DNA of 64,000 nt from Gemmobacter nectariphilus (GCA_020721445.1 DYMU01000007.1:1-64000), one strand, 5' to 3'; positions 8,358 to 18,134 are shown, counted from the first letter of the stretch. The notes: generated from the letters alone by a model not told the origin. Made by a program: numbers and translations.

Positions 8358-9602
8358 ATGAGACGTCGCAGTTTTATGAAAGGCCTTGGCGCAACCGGCG
8401 GCCTTGCAATGACCAGCGGGCTTGCTGCACCGGCGCTGTTGTCTGGTGCAGGCCGGGCCTATGCCCAGGGTGGTGAATTGAATGTGGGCCTGCTGTTTTC
8501 GCTGACCGGTGCTGTTGCAGTGGTGGAACGCACGCTGCACGATGCCGCCCTGATGGCGATCGAAGAGATCAATGCCGCTGGCGGCGTTGCGGGCATGCAG
8601 CTCAAGACCTTCATCGAAGATCCGGCTTCCGACCCCGCCACCTATGCCGACCGCGCACGCCGTCTGGTGATCCGCGACAACTGCGTCAGCGTCTTTGGCT
8701 CTTACACCTCGGCCAGCCGCCAGGCGGTGCTGCCGGTGGTGGAACAGCGCAACAACCTGTACTGGTATCCGACGCTGTATGAGGGGCGCGAATGTTCGCG
8801 CAACGTGATGTATGGCGGCGCCGTGCCGAACCAGCAACAGCAGGATTTCGTGCCGTGGCTGACCGAAAACTTTGGCAAGCGCTTCTTCCTGATCGGCAAC
8901 AACTACGTCTATCCGCGCGAGGAAAACAACGTCTGCAAGATGCTTCTGGCCGGTCTGGGCGGCGAGGCGGTGCACGAAGAATATGTGCCGCTGGGTCATT
9001 CCGATTTCAGTTCGGTGATCAACCGCATCCGCACCGAACAACCCGATGTGGTGTTCTGCACGCTGGTGGGTGATTCCGACGTGGCCTTTGCGCGCCAGTA
9101 TCATGCGGCAGGCTTTGATCCGGAAAAGATGCCCTGCGCCAGCCTGACCCGGTCCGAAGTGGAAGTGCAGGCCATCGGTGGCGAGGCGGCCGTTGGTCAC
9201 TTCTCGTCGGCGCCATATTTCATGGGCTATCAGTCGCCCGAAAACGAAAAGTTCGTGCAGGCCTATCTTAGCCGCTATGGCGCCGATCAGGTCACGCACT
9301 TCGTGTCTGAAGCGGCCTATTTCCAAGTCTACCAGTTCAAGGCCGCGGTCGAAAAGCTGGACCCGGCAAACATCACCCCGGCCGCCATTCGCGATGCGGC
9401 CGTTGGTCTGACCACGATGGCACCGCAGGGCGAAGTGTTGATCGACGCCAACCTGCACACCCATCTGTGGCCAAAGATCGCCCGCTGGAAATCTGACGGT
9501 CAGGCCGAAATCCTGGTGCAGTCCGAAGCCCGCGTCGCGCCCGATCCGTACTGGGCCTATGAAGGTGAAACCTGCACCGGCGAAGGTCTGGTGCGCGGCT
9601 GA
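8358..9602 (+). CDS. UrtA/AmiC-like periplasmic substrate-binding protein of amide ABC importer
   Basis: About 414 residues. The N-terminus carries RRRSFMKG followed by a hydrophobic stretch and AYAQ, a twin-arginine signal peptide. The mature part is a type I periplasmic-binding fold of the UrtA/AmiC class (NVGLLFSLTGAVAV, YPTLYEGRECSRNVMYGGA, NNYVYPREENN). The ATG at 8358 is preferred over the GTG at 8349 because GGAG sits 8 nt before it. It is the first gene of the operon and clearly paralogous to the cytoplasmic sensor AmiC encoded downstream, which lacks a signal peptide. It probably delivers a short aliphatic amide or urea-like ligand to the permeases that follow. The ligand is inferred from AmiE in the same operon. 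Confidence 0.88.
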   Translation: MRRRSFMKGLGATGGLAMTSGLAAPALLSGAGRAYAQGGELNVGLLFSLTGAVAVVERTLHDAALMAIEEINAAGGVAGMQLKTFIEDPASDPATYADRARRLVIRDNCVSVFGSYTSASRQAVLPVVEQRNNLYWYPTLYEGRECSRNVMYGGAVPNQQQQDFVPWLTENFGKRFFLIGNNYVYPREENNVCKMLLAGLGGEAVHEEYVPLGHSDFSSVINRIRTEQPDVVFCTLVGDSDVAFARQYHAAGFDPEKMPCASLTRSEVEVQAIGGEAAVGHFSSAPYFMGYQSPENEKFVQAYLSRYGADQVTHFVSEAAYFQVYQFKAAVEKLDPANITPAAIRDAAVGLTTMAPQGEVLIDANLHTHLWPKIARWKSDGQAEILVQSEARVAPDPYWAYEGETCTGEGLVRG

Positions 9603-9645
9603 CCGCGCATCGGTTGACCCTACCCTGAGGCTCCCCGATCTGGGC

Positions 9646-9675
9646 GCGTCTGCACGGCCCCCGTGGGCCAGACGC
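9646..9675 (+). other. Intergenic hairpin between binding protein and permease genes
   Basis: GCGTCT...AGACGC arms enclose GGCCC/GGGCC, with no T-tract after it. Such hairpins after binding-protein genes often stabilise the upstream mRNA and give more binding protein than permease. Only the pairing is seen; the role is inferred. Confidence 0.5.
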
Positions 9676-9723
9676 TGACTGTGCAGCGCGCCCCGTTTTC
9701 GGCAATCAAACAGGACATAGCGA

Positions 9724-10593
9724 ATGGATGCGTTACTGAATCAGGCGTTTGCCGGGCTGAGCATGGCCTCGATCCTGCTGATCGTGGGCCTTGGCCTTGC
9801 CATCATCTACGGGTCGATGGGGGTGATCAATCTGGCGCATGGCGAGTTTGTCATGTTGGGCGCCTATGTGGCCTGGGCGATGCAAACCTTTCTGGGGTTC
9901 AGCATTCTGACCAGTCTGCCGCTGATATTTGTGGTGATTGCCTTCGTTGGCTGGCTGGTGGAACGCGGGGTGGTGCACCGACTGTATCGGCGGCCTCTGG
10001 ATACCATCCTGGCCACCTGGGGCATCGGGATCGTGCTGCAACAACTGGTGCGCATGTTCATCGGGCCAGAGTCGCGATTTGTGGCGACGCCATCGCTGCT
10101 TGAGGGAAACACGGTGATCGGTGCGGTGGTGATGTCGAATTACCGCCTGTTCGTGATCGTGTTTGCGCTGGCCGTGCTGGCGGCGACCTGGGCCTTGATG
10201 ACGCGGACCGAGTTTGGAACCCGGCTGCGCGCCGTCATCCAGAACCGCGAAATCTCGGAATGTTACGGGATCCGGGCCGAAAAGGTTTATGCGATGACCT
10301 TTGCCTATGGGGCGGGGCTGGCCGGGGTGGCGGGTGCGCTTTTGACGCCCCTGGTCAGCACCACACCGTCGATGGGCACCTATCTGGTCGTCGATGCCTT
10401 CCTGGTGGTGATCATCGGCGGCGTGGGCAGCCTGATCGGCACCGCCGTGGCGGCGGCTGCGGTGGGCGAGGCGACGGCGCTGTTTTCCATGCTGATGAAC
10501 GACACGCTGGGCCGCATTGCCGTGCTGCTGGCGATCATCCTTCTGATCCGGTTCCGGCCCAATGGCCTGTTTCCGCAAACCATCCGGCGTTGA
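9724..10593 (+). CDS. LivH/UrtB-type ABC transporter permease
   Basis: A 289-residue hydrophobic protein typical of branched-chain amino acid/urea ABC permeases of the LivH/UrtB class (MDALLNQAFAGLSMASI, IYGSMGVINLAHGEFVMLG, GGVGSLIGTAVAAA). It lacks the long N-terminal extension of true UrtB proteins and is closer to LivH length. It pairs with the LivM/UrtC-type permease that follows with a gap of about 10 bp. It forms the membrane channel for the ligand caught by the upstream binding protein. Confidence 0.88.
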   Translation: MDALLNQAFAGLSMASILLIVGLGLAIIYGSMGVINLAHGEFVMLGAYVAWAMQTFLGFSILTSLPLIFVVIAFVGWLVERGVVHRLYRRPLDTILATWGIGIVLQQLVRMFIGPESRFVATPSLLEGNTVIGAVVMSNYRLFVIVFALAVLAATWALMTRTEFGTRLRAVIQNREISECYGIRAEKVYAMTFAYGAGLAGVAGALLTPLVSTTPSMGTYLVVDAFLVVIIGGVGSLIGTAVAAAAVGEATALFSMLMNDTLGRIAVLLAIILLIRFRPNGLFPQTIRR

Positions 10594-10603
10594 GGTCGAA
10601 AAG

Positions 10604-11689
10604 ATGAACCGCACCAATAAATACGATTTCCTGGGCTACATCGCCTTTGCCGTGATCATCCTTCTGGGCGTGCCGTTTCTTTTGGGGTTCGACGGGTTCG
10701 AGCTGAACACCTTTGCCCGCTACCTTGCGCTGGCAATGGTGGCGATGGCACTGGCGCTGTCGTGGGGCACGGCGGGGCTGCTGAACCTGGGGCAGGCGGC
10801 GACCTTTGGCATCGGGTCTTATGTGATGGCGATGCATCTGAAGCTGGCGGCCTCAACGAACAACCCCGGCGGCATGCCAGATTTCATGGGCTGGACCAAT
10901 GTCGAAAGCCTGCCCTGGTTCTGGCAACCGTTTCATTCGCTGACCGTCACGCTGCTGGCGGGGCTTTTGCTGCCGGCGGCGGTGGCGGGGCTGATGGCCG
11001 CCTTCATGTTCCGCGGTCGGATCACCGGGGTGTTCGTGGCGATCATCACGCTGGCCTTCATGGTGGCGCTGCAACTGGTGTTCATCGAAGAACAGCGGTT
11101 TACAGGTGGACAAAACGGCCTGACCGGGCTGGCCCCGCTGTCCCTGCCGGGATGGACGGTCGATACCTACAGCCTGTCCTTTTATTATCTGGTGGCGGGG
11201 TGTCTGATTGTGGCGCTGCTGCTGGGCATGCTGGTGGTGCGCAGCAAGGTTGGGCTGGTGCTGCGTGCGATCCGCGAGGATGCAAGCCGCGTGCGATATT
11301 TTGGCTATGACGTTGCCTCGTACGAGACGTTCGTGTTCTGCCTGTCGGCGGCGATCGCGGGTTGGGCGGGGATGCTGTATACGCTGGTCCTCGAATTTGC
11401 CTCGCCCACCTACATGAGCGTGTCGTTCAGTCTGGCCATCGTGATCTGGTGCGCGGTCGGCGGGCGCGAGTCGCTGGTCTGGGCCGCCGTCGGGGCCATC
11501 CTGGTGAACCTGGCCGAAGGCCGCCTGTCGGACGTGTTCGTGGAAGGCTGGCTGCTGATCCTGGGACTTGTCTTCATCCTCTTCGTGATCTTTCTGCCGC
11601 GCGGTCTGTATGGCCTGGCGCTGGCCATGGTGGACCGGCTGCGCGGCGCGCCCCGCACCGATGCCACCCTGCCGGTAAAGGAGGGTTGA
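10604..11689 (+). CDS. LivM/UrtC-type ABC transporter permease
   Basis: About 361 residues, with roughly 8-10 membrane segments and family signatures such as GTAGLLNLGQAATFGIGSYV and RYFGYDVASYETFVF. The ATG at 10604 is preferred over the ORF-track start at 10562 because GAGG lies 9 nt upstream and the longer form would overlap the previous gene. It is the second permease of the amide importer. The stop is 3 bp from the next gene start. Confidence 0.88.
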   Translation: MNRTNKYDFLGYIAFAVIILLGVPFLLGFDGFELNTFARYLALAMVAMALALSWGTAGLLNLGQAATFGIGSYVMAMHLKLAASTNNPGGMPDFMGWTNVESLPWFWQPFHSLTVTLLAGLLLPAAVAGLMAAFMFRGRITGVFVAIITLAFMVALQLVFIEEQRFTGGQNGLTGLAPLSLPGWTVDTYSLSFYYLVAGCLIVALLLGMLVVRSKVGLVLRAIREDASRVRYFGYDVASYETFVFCLSAAIAGWAGMLYTLVLEFASPTYMSVSFSLAIVIWCAVGGRESLVWAAVGAILVNLAEGRLSDVFVEGWLLILGLVFILFVIFLPRGLYGLALAMVDRLRGAPRTDATLPVKEG

Positions 11690-11692
11690 GCC

Positions 11693-12421
11693 ATGACCGT
11701 GCTGGATATCCAGAACCTGACCGTGCAGTTCGGCGGCCTGAAGGCTGTCAACGGGCTGAACCTGCAAGTGAAAATGGGCGAGCTGCGCTGTCTTTTGGGC
11801 CCGAATGGGGCGGGCAAATCCACAACTCTTGACCTGATCTGCGGCAAGACCCGTGCGACATCCGGCAAGATCATGTTCGATGGCACCGACATCACCGAAC
11901 TGGCCGAATACCGCCGTGCCCGCTGTGGCATCGGACGCAAGTTTCAGGTGCCGTCGGTTTTCAAGGAACTGACAGTCATAGAGAATATCGAAATCGCCCG
12001 GTCGCGTCGTCCCGGTCTTTGGGCTGCACTTTCCACGTTTCGCACGCCGATCCGCGGGCGGGTCAAGGACGTGCTGGACCGGGTTTCGCTAGTCGAGCAC
12101 ATCGACACAAAGGCAGGCAACCTGTCGCATGGCCAGACCCAGTGGCTGGAGATCGCGATGCTGCTGGCGCAAGACAGCAAGCTGATCTTGATGGATGAAC
12201 CGACCGCCGGGATGACCATTCAGGAAACCCTGAAAACCGCCGAGATCTTCAACAGTCTGCGCGGCGAGCACACGATCATCGTGGTCGAACACGACATGCA
12301 ATTTGTCCGCCAGGTCGCACAGCGCGTCACGGTGATGAACCAGGGCAGCGTTCTGGCCGATGGCTCTATCGCTGAAATCGAGGCCGACGCCCGCGTCAAG
12401 GCCGTTTACCTGGGCCATTAG
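11693..12421 (+). CDS. UrtD/LivG-type ABC transporter ATPase
   Basis: A 242-residue nucleotide-binding subunit. The Walker A is GPNGAGKS, the signature is LSHGQTQWLEIAM and the Walker B is LILMDEP followed by TAGMT. The LSHGQ form and the WLEI stretch are closest to UrtD of urea transporters. It has a good ribosome site (GGAGG). It supplies ATP hydrolysis for the importer together with the next gene. Confidence 0.9.
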   Translation: MTVLDIQNLTVQFGGLKAVNGLNLQVKMGELRCLLGPNGAGKSTTLDLICGKTRATSGKIMFDGTDITELAEYRRARCGIGRKFQVPSVFKELTVIENIEIARSRRPGLWAALSTFRTPIRGRVKDVLDRVSLVEHIDTKAGNLSHGQTQWLEIAMLLAQDSKLILMDEPTAGMTIQETLKTAEIFNSLRGEHTIIVVEHDMQFVRQVAQRVTVMNQGSVLADGSIAEIEADARVKAVYLGH

Positions 12422-12427
12422 GAGTTC

Positions 12428-13126
12428 ATGATGCTGGAGGCAACCAACCTGTATTCCTATTACGGCAAAAGCCCGGTGCTGCAAGATATCGGCTTTCGCG
12501 TGGAAAAGGGGCAGATCCTGACCGTTCTGGGCCGCAATGGGGTGGGCAAGACCACCTTGATGCGAACCTTCATGGGGCTGACCGACCGGATGACCGGGCG
12601 GCTGGTGTTCAACGGAACCGACATCAGCACGATGCGGACCAGCGACCGTGCCATGCTGGGGATCGGCTATATCCCGCAGGGGCGCGAGGTTATTCCGCGC
12701 TTTACCGTGCGCGAGAATATCCTGATGGGGTGCTATGCCCGCCCCGATGGCAAGCGCGAGTTGCCCCAGTTCGTGTTCGAATTGTTTCCGATCCTTAAGG
12801 AATTCATCGATCGGCGCGGTGGCGATCTGTCGGGCGGCCAGCAGCAGCAACTTGCGTTTGCGCGGGCGCTGGCGATGGACCCAAAGCTGTTGATCCTGGA
12901 CGAGCCGACCGAAGGCATCCAGCCCAACATCGTGGCCCAGATCCACGACGTGATCATCCGGCTGAACCGCGAGATGGGCATAACCATCGTGGTGGTCGAA
13001 CAGAACGTGCCCTTTGCCCGCCGCGTGTCTGACCGGTTTCTGGTGATTGACAAGGGACGCGTCGCGCTGACCGGGGCCGGGGCCGACCTGACCGATGAAG
13101 TTGCCGAAGGCCACCTGACATTCTGA
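12428..13126 (+). CDS. UrtE/LivF-type ABC transporter ATPase
   Basis: A 232-residue nucleotide-binding subunit with Walker [20 protein letters not shown], signature [15 protein letters not shown] and Walker B LLILDEP, followed by the IQPNIV stretch typical of UrtE. There are two adjacent ATG codons (12428 and 12431); the second is better spaced from GGAG. It completes a five-component importer immediately before amiE. Confidence 0.9.
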   Translation: MMLEATNLYSYYGKSPVLQDIGFRVEKGQILTVLGRNGVGKTTLMRTFMGLTDRMTGRLVFNGTDISTMRTSDRAMLGIGYIPQGREVIPRFTVRENILMGCYARPDGKRELPQFVFELFPILKEFIDRRGGDLSGGQQQQLAFARALAMDPKLLILDEPTEGIQPNIVAQIHDVIIRLNREMGITIVVVEQNVPFARRVSDRFLVIDKGRVALTGAGADLTDEVAEGHLTF

Positions 13127-13178
13127 CCTTTCCACCCGTCCGCCCAAGGCGGCGATCTTTCACCCAAAGGAGACGAAC

Positions 13179-14222
13179 ATGAGACATGGAGACATTTCCA
13201 GCAGCCCGACAACCGTGGGCGTCGCTGTCGTGAACTACAAGATGCCGCGCCTGCATACAAAGGCCGAAGTACTTGAAAATGCACAGAAAATAGCCGATAT
13301 GGTGGTGGGGATGAAACAGGGCCTGCCGGGAATGGATCTGGTGATCTTTCCCGAATACAGCACCCAGGGCATCATGTATGACAACAAGGAGATGTTCGAT
13401 ACCGCCGCCGTGATCCCGGGCGACGAGACCGAAATCTTTGCCCGCGCCTGCCGCAAGGCCAACACCTGGGGCGTGTTTTCCATCACCGGCGAACGGCACG
13501 AGGAACACCCGCGCAAGAACCCCTACAACACCCTGATCCTGATGAACAACAAGGGCGAGATCGTCCAGAAGTATCGCAAGATCATTCCGTGGTGCCCGAT
13601 CGAAGGCTGGTGCCCGGGCGGCGAGACCTATGTCTCGGAAGGGCCAAAGGGGCTGAAGGTCAGCCTGATCATCTGCGACGACGGCAACTATCCCGAAATC
13701 TGGCGCGACTGCGCGATGAAGGGGGCCGAACTGATCGTGCGTTGCCAAGGCTATATGTATCCGGCCAAGGATCAGCAGGTGATCATGGCCAAGGCAATGG
13801 CCTGGGCCAACAACACCTATGTTGCGGTGGCGAACGCGACCGGGTTTGATGGTGTTTACAGCTATTTCGGCCATTCCGCGATCATCGGCTTTGACGGGCG
13901 CACCTTGGGCGAATGTGGCGAAGAGGAAATGGGCATCCAGTATGCGCAGCTTTCCATTCCGGAAATCCGCGATGCCCGCGCCAATGACCAGTCGCAAAAC
14001 CACCTCTTCAAGCTGTTGCACCGTGGCTATACGGGCGTGCATGCGTCGGGTGACGGCGATCTGGGCGTGGCTGATTGCCCGTTCGAGTTTTATCGCAACT
14101 GGGTCAACGACGCCCAGAAAACCCGCGAACAGGTTGAGGCGATCACCCGCACCACGGTGGGTGTGGCCTCTTGTCCGGTCGGCAATCTGCCCACCGGTGC
14201 CAAGGAAAAAGAAGCCGAATGA
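13179..14222 (+). CDS. amiE: Aliphatic amidase AmiE
   Basis: A 347-residue nitrilase-superfamily enzyme that closely follows Pseudomonas aeruginosa AmiE from the first residues (MRHGDISSS). It hydrolyses short aliphatic amides such as acetamide and propionamide to the acid and ammonia in the cytoplasm. The catalytic triad is present: Glu59 in FPEYS, Lys134 in the YRKIIPW region and Cys166 in IICDDGN. The start has a strong AAAGGAG site. It sits between the ABC importer and AmiB/AmiC/AmiR, so the operon imports an amide, hydrolyses it and senses it. Identity is recognised from memory of the AmiE sequence and length. Confidence 0.95.
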   Translation: MRHGDISSSPTTVGVAVVNYKMPRLHTKAEVLENAQKIADMVVGMKQGLPGMDLVIFPEYSTQGIMYDNKEMFDTAAVIPGDETEIFARACRKANTWGVFSITGERHEEHPRKNPYNTLILMNNKGEIVQKYRKIIPWCPIEGWCPGGETYVSEGPKGLKVSLIICDDGNYPEIWRDCAMKGAELIVRCQGYMYPAKDQQVIMAKAMAWANNTYVAVANATGFDGVYSYFGHSAIIGFDGRTLGECGEEEMGIQYAQLSIPEIRDARANDQSQNHLFKLLHRGYTGVHASGDGDLGVADCPFEFYRNWVNDAQKTREQVEAITRTTVGVASCPVGNLPTGAKEKEAE

Positions 14223-14282
14223 CCAAAGGCCGCATCCGGGGCGGCGGCCCTGGATGCGGCACCCCAGAAACAAGGTGACTTG

Positions 14283-15455
14283 ATGCCGTTTTTGAATGAC
14301 ATGCTCGAACAGACCGACCGGCAGAGGCGTCAGCAAAAGGCGCTGGAGGCTGAGAACCTGAGCCCGGATGATGTACTGGGCGCGCATATGTCGGCGCGCG
14401 GCATCGACAGCCGCTTCGGGTTCGACATCGACGTGATCGAGCGGCATCTGCGAAGCGAGATCGTCGGGCAGGACGCGGCGGTGGACAGCGTGATTGACAT
14501 GCTGCGGATTGTGCGCGCCGACATCGCCGACCCGCGCCGCCCGCTTTACACCAGCCTTCTGCTGGGCCCGACGGGTGTGGGCAAGACAGAACTGGTCCGC
14601 ATGCTGGCGCGCGCGCTGCATGGTGATGCAGATGCAATGTGTCGGGTGGATATGAACACCCTGTCGCAGGAACATTACGCCGCCGCCATCACCGGCGCGC
14701 CGCCCGGCTATGTCGGGTCAAAGGAAGGGCGCACCATCCTGGATCAGGAAAAGATCGAGGGCAGTCTGGGCCGCCCCGGCATCGTTTTGTTTGATGAATT
14801 GGAAAAGGCCAGCCCCGAGGTTGTGTTGGCGCTGTTGAACATCTTTGACAACGGAATCTTGACCGTGGCCTCGGGTGAGCGGACCTATTCGTTCCGCAAT
14901 GCCATCATCTTCATGACATCGAATCTGGGCGCAGAACGCCTGCGGCGCGAGGCCGAAGCCGCCACACGCCCGCTGCGGCGGATGTTTCCGATCACCGCCG
15001 CCACGCGCAAAAGTCGGCTGACCGGTATTGCGCAGGCTGCTCTGCTCTCGCGCTTTCCGCCCGAGTTCGTCAACCGGATCGACCATGTCGAGGTGTTCAA
15101 CTGGATAGAGCCACATGTTGTGCAGGCGCTGATCGGACTTGAGGTGGAAAAGCTGAACCGGCGCATCCTCAAGCACAATTGCCGGATCACGCTGGCACCC
15201 GACATGGCCGAATTGGTGGCGCGCGATGGGTTTGACCGGCAGTTCGGCGCCCGGTCTCTGCGCCGTTCAGTGCGCAAGCATGTGGAGATTCCGTTTGCGC
15301 ATTTCTTGCTGACCGATTTCGCACAGACCGGTTTATCCCGGGAAGGGACGCGGGAAAATCAGCTTGTGGCAGGAATGCGAACCTTTACTGTCGCAGTTGC
15401 ATCGGGAGGAGCACGCATCACGGAAGACAGGGATGCCGAAAAGGACACGCCATGA
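14283..15455 (+). CDS. amiB: AmiB-like AAA+ ATPase (Clp-type)
   Basis: About 390 residues. It resembles the second AAA+ module of ClpA/ClpB: Walker A GPTGVGKT near residue 96, a pore-loop region GAPPGYVGSKEG, Walker B IVLFDELEKA, sensor region IIFMTSNLGAE, and a C-terminal FPPEFVNRID followed by a small C-terminal domain. In the Pseudomonas amidase operon the gene after amiE (amiB) encodes a Clp-related ATPase with no clear role; position and size match. ATG at 14283 follows AAGGTG. The stop overlaps the start of amiC (ATGA). It may act as a chaperone for amidase or transporter assembly, which is speculative. Confidence 0.82.
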   Translation: MPFLNDMLEQTDRQRRQQKALEAENLSPDDVLGAHMSARGIDSRFGFDIDVIERHLRSEIVGQDAAVDSVIDMLRIVRADIADPRRPLYTSLLLGPTGVGKTELVRMLARALHGDADAMCRVDMNTLSQEHYAAAITGAPPGYVGSKEGRTILDQEKIEGSLGRPGIVLFDELEKASPEVVLALLNIFDNGILTVASGERTYSFRNAIIFMTSNLGAERLRREAEAATRPLRRMFPITAATRKSRLTGIAQAALLSRFPPEFVNRIDHVEVFNWIEPHVVQALIGLEVEKLNRRILKHNCRITLAPDMAELVARDGFDRQFGARSLRRSVRKHVEIPFAHFLLTDFAQTGLSREGTRENQLVAGMRTFTVAVASGGARITEDRDAEKDTP

Positions 15456-16663
15456 CACGACCCACCACTGACAGCGTCTGGCGAATCGGAATCCTGTTTT
15501 CCTCGACCGGAACCACGTCTGTGATCGAAAAATCGCAGCGCAATGGGGTGCTTCTGGCGATTGACGAGATCAACGCGGCCGGCGGGGTGAATGGCAGGGT
15601 GATCGAACCCGTCTCTTATGACCCCGGGTCGGTGCCAAAGGAATACGGGCGGTTGGCCGAACGGCTGATTGCCGAGGATCAGGTCAGCGTCATCATCGGC
15701 TGTTACATGTCGTCGGCGCGCAAACAGGTGCTGCCGGTGATCGAACGGCGCAATGCCCTGTTCTTTTATCCGACGCTGTATGAGGGGTTCGAGTATTCGC
15801 CCAACGTGATCTATGGCGGGGCCACGCCGAACCAGAACTCGGTGCCGCTGGCGCTCTATCTGATGGAAAACTACGGCAAGAACTTTTACTTCGTCGGGTC
15901 GGATTACATCTATCCGCGCGAATCCAACCGGGTAATGCGCAATATCGTGCGTCAGGGTGGCGGCGCCGTGGTGGGTGAACGCTATCTGCCGATCGACGCA
16001 GGTGCGGATGACATTCAGGTCGTGCTGGATGAAATAGCGGCAAAACAGCCAGATGTGATCTTTTCCACCGTGGTGGGCGAAGGCACGGTGAAACTGTATC
16101 GCGCCTATCATGCGGCGGGCAATGATGCGCGACGGGTGCCGATTGCCAGCCTGACCACGAACGAGGCCGAGATCCTGGAAATCGGCCCCGAGGCGGCCGC
16201 CGGGCACATCACCGCCGCCCCCTATTTCCGCACCATCCGATCCGTCGAAAATGACCGGTTTCTGGCCAGTTATACCCGTCTTTTCGGGTCCAGCAGCGCC
16301 GTCACCAGTTGCTGCGAAGCCGCGTATTTCCAGACCCATATGTTTGCGCTTGCGCTTGGGCGGACCAACTCGCTTGATACCGGGCAGTTGCGCGAAACCT
16401 TGCTTGGGGCGACATTCGAGGCACCGCAGGGCGTGGTCAAGATCGACCCTGACAACAACCATACCTATCTGCAATCGCGCATCGCCAAGGTGAACGACGT
16501 CGGCGAATTCATTGTCGAGCGCGAACTGATCCGGCCGATCAAGCCGGACCCTTATCTGGTCAACCCTGATCTGAATGATCGCAATTTCAAACTTATGGTC
16601 ACAGCCACGTCCGATTACCCGCAAGCGCCCGCGTCACCTCTGGCTGGGCGCAGACCGGGATGA
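15452..16663 (+). CDS. amiC: AmiC amide sensor and negative regulator
   Basis: A 403-residue type I periplasmic-binding fold without a signal peptide, so it is cytoplasmic. Its N-terminus (WRIGILFSSTGTTSVIEKS) and the segments YPTLYEGFEYSPNVIYGGA and GSDYIYPRESNR match AmiC. In Pseudomonas, AmiC holds AmiR inactive and releases it when acetamide binds. It is translationally coupled to amiB and followed about 30 bp later by amiR. It resembles the transported binding protein at the start of the same operon, so transport and sensing use related proteins. Confidence 0.9.
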   Translation: MTRPTTDSVWRIGILFSSTGTTSVIEKSQRNGVLLAIDEINAAGGVNGRVIEPVSYDPGSVPKEYGRLAERLIAEDQVSVIIGCYMSSARKQVLPVIERRNALFFYPTLYEGFEYSPNVIYGGATPNQNSVPLALYLMENYGKNFYFVGSDYIYPRESNRVMRNIVRQGGGAVVGERYLPIDAGADDIQVVLDEIAAKQPDVIFSTVVGEGTVKLYRAYHAAGNDARRVPIASLTTNEAEILEIGPEAAAGHITAAPYFRTIRSVENDRFLASYTRLFGSSSAVTSCCEAAYFQTHMFALALGRTNSLDTGQLRETLLGATFEAPQGVVKIDPDNNHTYLQSRIAKVNDVGEFIVERELIRPIKPDPYLVNPDLNDRNFKLMVTATSDYPQAPASPLAGRRPG

Positions 16664-16692
16664 CAGGCGCCGAAGCTGCGGGGTGATCTGCC

Positions 16693-17298
16693 ATGACAGA
16701 CTTGATCAACGATCTGCGCAGTCTGAATGTGCTGGTTCTTCACCGTCGTGATGCCGACTGTGATGATCTGGTGCAGCAGATCAGCCGGATCGGATGCAAT
16801 GTCGAGACGGTCTGGCCACTTCCCGAGACACTGCCGACCAATGTCGATGTGGTGTTTGTCGAGATCAAGGAATCGGTTCCGCCGGGCATGCAGAGGCTGT
16901 TTCAGGATGGGGCGATGACCCGCCCGACGCTGATCGGCATCATCGGATACGAAAACCCGTCCGTGCTGTTGGGTCTGCTGGATCTGAACGTCCAGACGGT
17001 ACTGAGCAAACCCTTGCGCGCCTTCGGGGTGATGAGCAGCATTCTGATGGCCCGGCGGATCTGGCGGCAACGCCGCGAGGATCTGACGAACCTTGAAAAG
17101 CTGCGCCTCAAGCTGGAAAACATCCAGATCGTGACCGAGGCAAAGTTCATCCTGATGCGGCACCACGGCATCAACGAAAGCGAGGCATACAAGGTCATTC
17201 GCACCCATGCGATGTCGCGCCGGACATCGACCAGAGAAATCGCCAATGCGATCATCAATGCAGATGGGCTGTTGAACAATTTTCAGCTCAAGAAATGA
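16693..17298 (+). CDS. amiR: AmiR ANTAR-domain antiterminator
   Basis: A 201-residue protein. The N-terminal half is a degenerate receiver-like domain, the middle is a coiled coil (NLEKLRLKLENIQIVTEAK), and the C-terminal part is an ANTAR RNA-binding domain (MRHHGINESEAYKVIRTHAM, TSTREIANAII). AmiR binds hairpins in the leader mRNA and stops terminator formation. A matching hairpin-terminator pair lies at 8210-8300 before the first gene of this operon, and a second at 7771-7828 before the divergent permease operon. It is the last gene; no AmiS-type channel gene follows. Confidence 0.92.
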   Translation: MTDLINDLRSLNVLVLHRRDADCDDLVQQISRIGCNVETVWPLPETLPTNVDVVFVEIKESVPPGMQRLFQDGAMTRPTLIGIIGYENPSVLLGLLDLNVQTVLSKPLRAFGVMSSILMARRIWRQRREDLTNLEKLRLKLENIQIVTEAKFILMRHHGINESEAYKVIRTHAMSRRTSTREIANAIINADGLLNNFQLKK

Positions 17299-17763
17299 AG
17301 AATGGCGCGGTGGTCGATGCCGGCAAAGGTCATTTCGACCGGGCCGCCCATTCTGCGCGGGCGTCCTTGATCGACAGGAACAGTCGCCCCGGATCGTCAG
17401 TGCCGATTTCGGCAAACCACAGGGCCATCTAGAACGCGTGGCGACCGTCAAAGGGCGCGTCCTTCAACACATCCATAACAACCGCGTCGGTGAAGGCCCT
17501 CAGCGACGACCACTTCGAGACCCACCCCGACGAGATACTGAACTGCGGTTCACAAGGGTGACACAGACGTGCTGTTCGGCGTCGGGGCCGATCAGGTGCT
17601 GGAGACGTTTCAGGACGCCGCCGACCGGGCAGTGGAATTGCCGTACGCCGCCGCCGCAGAAGCGCGAACCGAGTTCACCGAGATCGCAGCCAAGGGTCGG
17701 GGGCCAAGGGTCGGGTGACGGGGTGATGTCAGTCAGCCACAAGGAAACGAAAGGACGGAGGCC
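17299..17763. other. Decayed stretch between amiR and SDR pseudogene
   Basis: No intact gene. On the minus strand near 17330-17440 the translation MALWFAEIGTDDPGRLFLS followed by KDARAEWAARS looks protein-like but is cut by stops on both sides. On the plus strand near 17560-17710 the run DVLFGVGADQVLETFQ continues for about 45 residues in an interrupted frame. These look like remnants of one or two deleted genes. I cannot name their families. Confidence 0.45.
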
Positions 17764-18134
17764 ATGAACCAACCTGCCGGCAAGACCGCCATCGTGACCG
17801 GGGGCGCCATCTGCATCGGCCACGCCTGTGTGCAGCGCATGGCCGAGGACGGCGCGCAGGTAGCGACCTTCGACGTGCTGGAGGCCGAGGGGAAGGCCTT
17901 GGCCGTGAACCCGATCCACCGGGCAGGGATATGGACGCCGATGGTGGAAAACCACCTGCCCGCCACCGCCCCGATCTGGAGGCAGCAAAGGCCGGAGCCG
18001 GGCGCGCCCATCCCATCGGCACCATGGGAGAGAACGATGACATCGCCGGGGCGGTGGGGTGGCTGGCCTCGGATGCGGCCAAATTCGTGACCGGTATCGA
18101 GATCGTCATCGAAGGTGGCTATACTGCGCGATGA
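17764..18134 (+). pseudogene. Internally deleted, frameshifted short-chain dehydrogenase
   Basis: The frame starts with a good GGAGG site and an SDR N-terminus (GKTAIVTGGAICIGHACVQRM, cofactor loop). After about residue 45 it jumps to the SDR C-terminal region (NPIHRAGIWTPMVE), so the central catalytic part with the Ser and YxxxK is absent. A frameshift then places the normal SDR ending ([28 protein letters not shown]) in another frame up to 18134. A normal SDR has about 250 residues; only about 120 remain. It lies directly before the P-type ATPase gene and its end overlaps the ORF-track start of that gene. Confidence 0.75.

Noticed and set aside
8193-9464. 423-residue minus-strand ORF
   Set aside because: Antisense to the binding-protein gene and its leader; no recognisable family.
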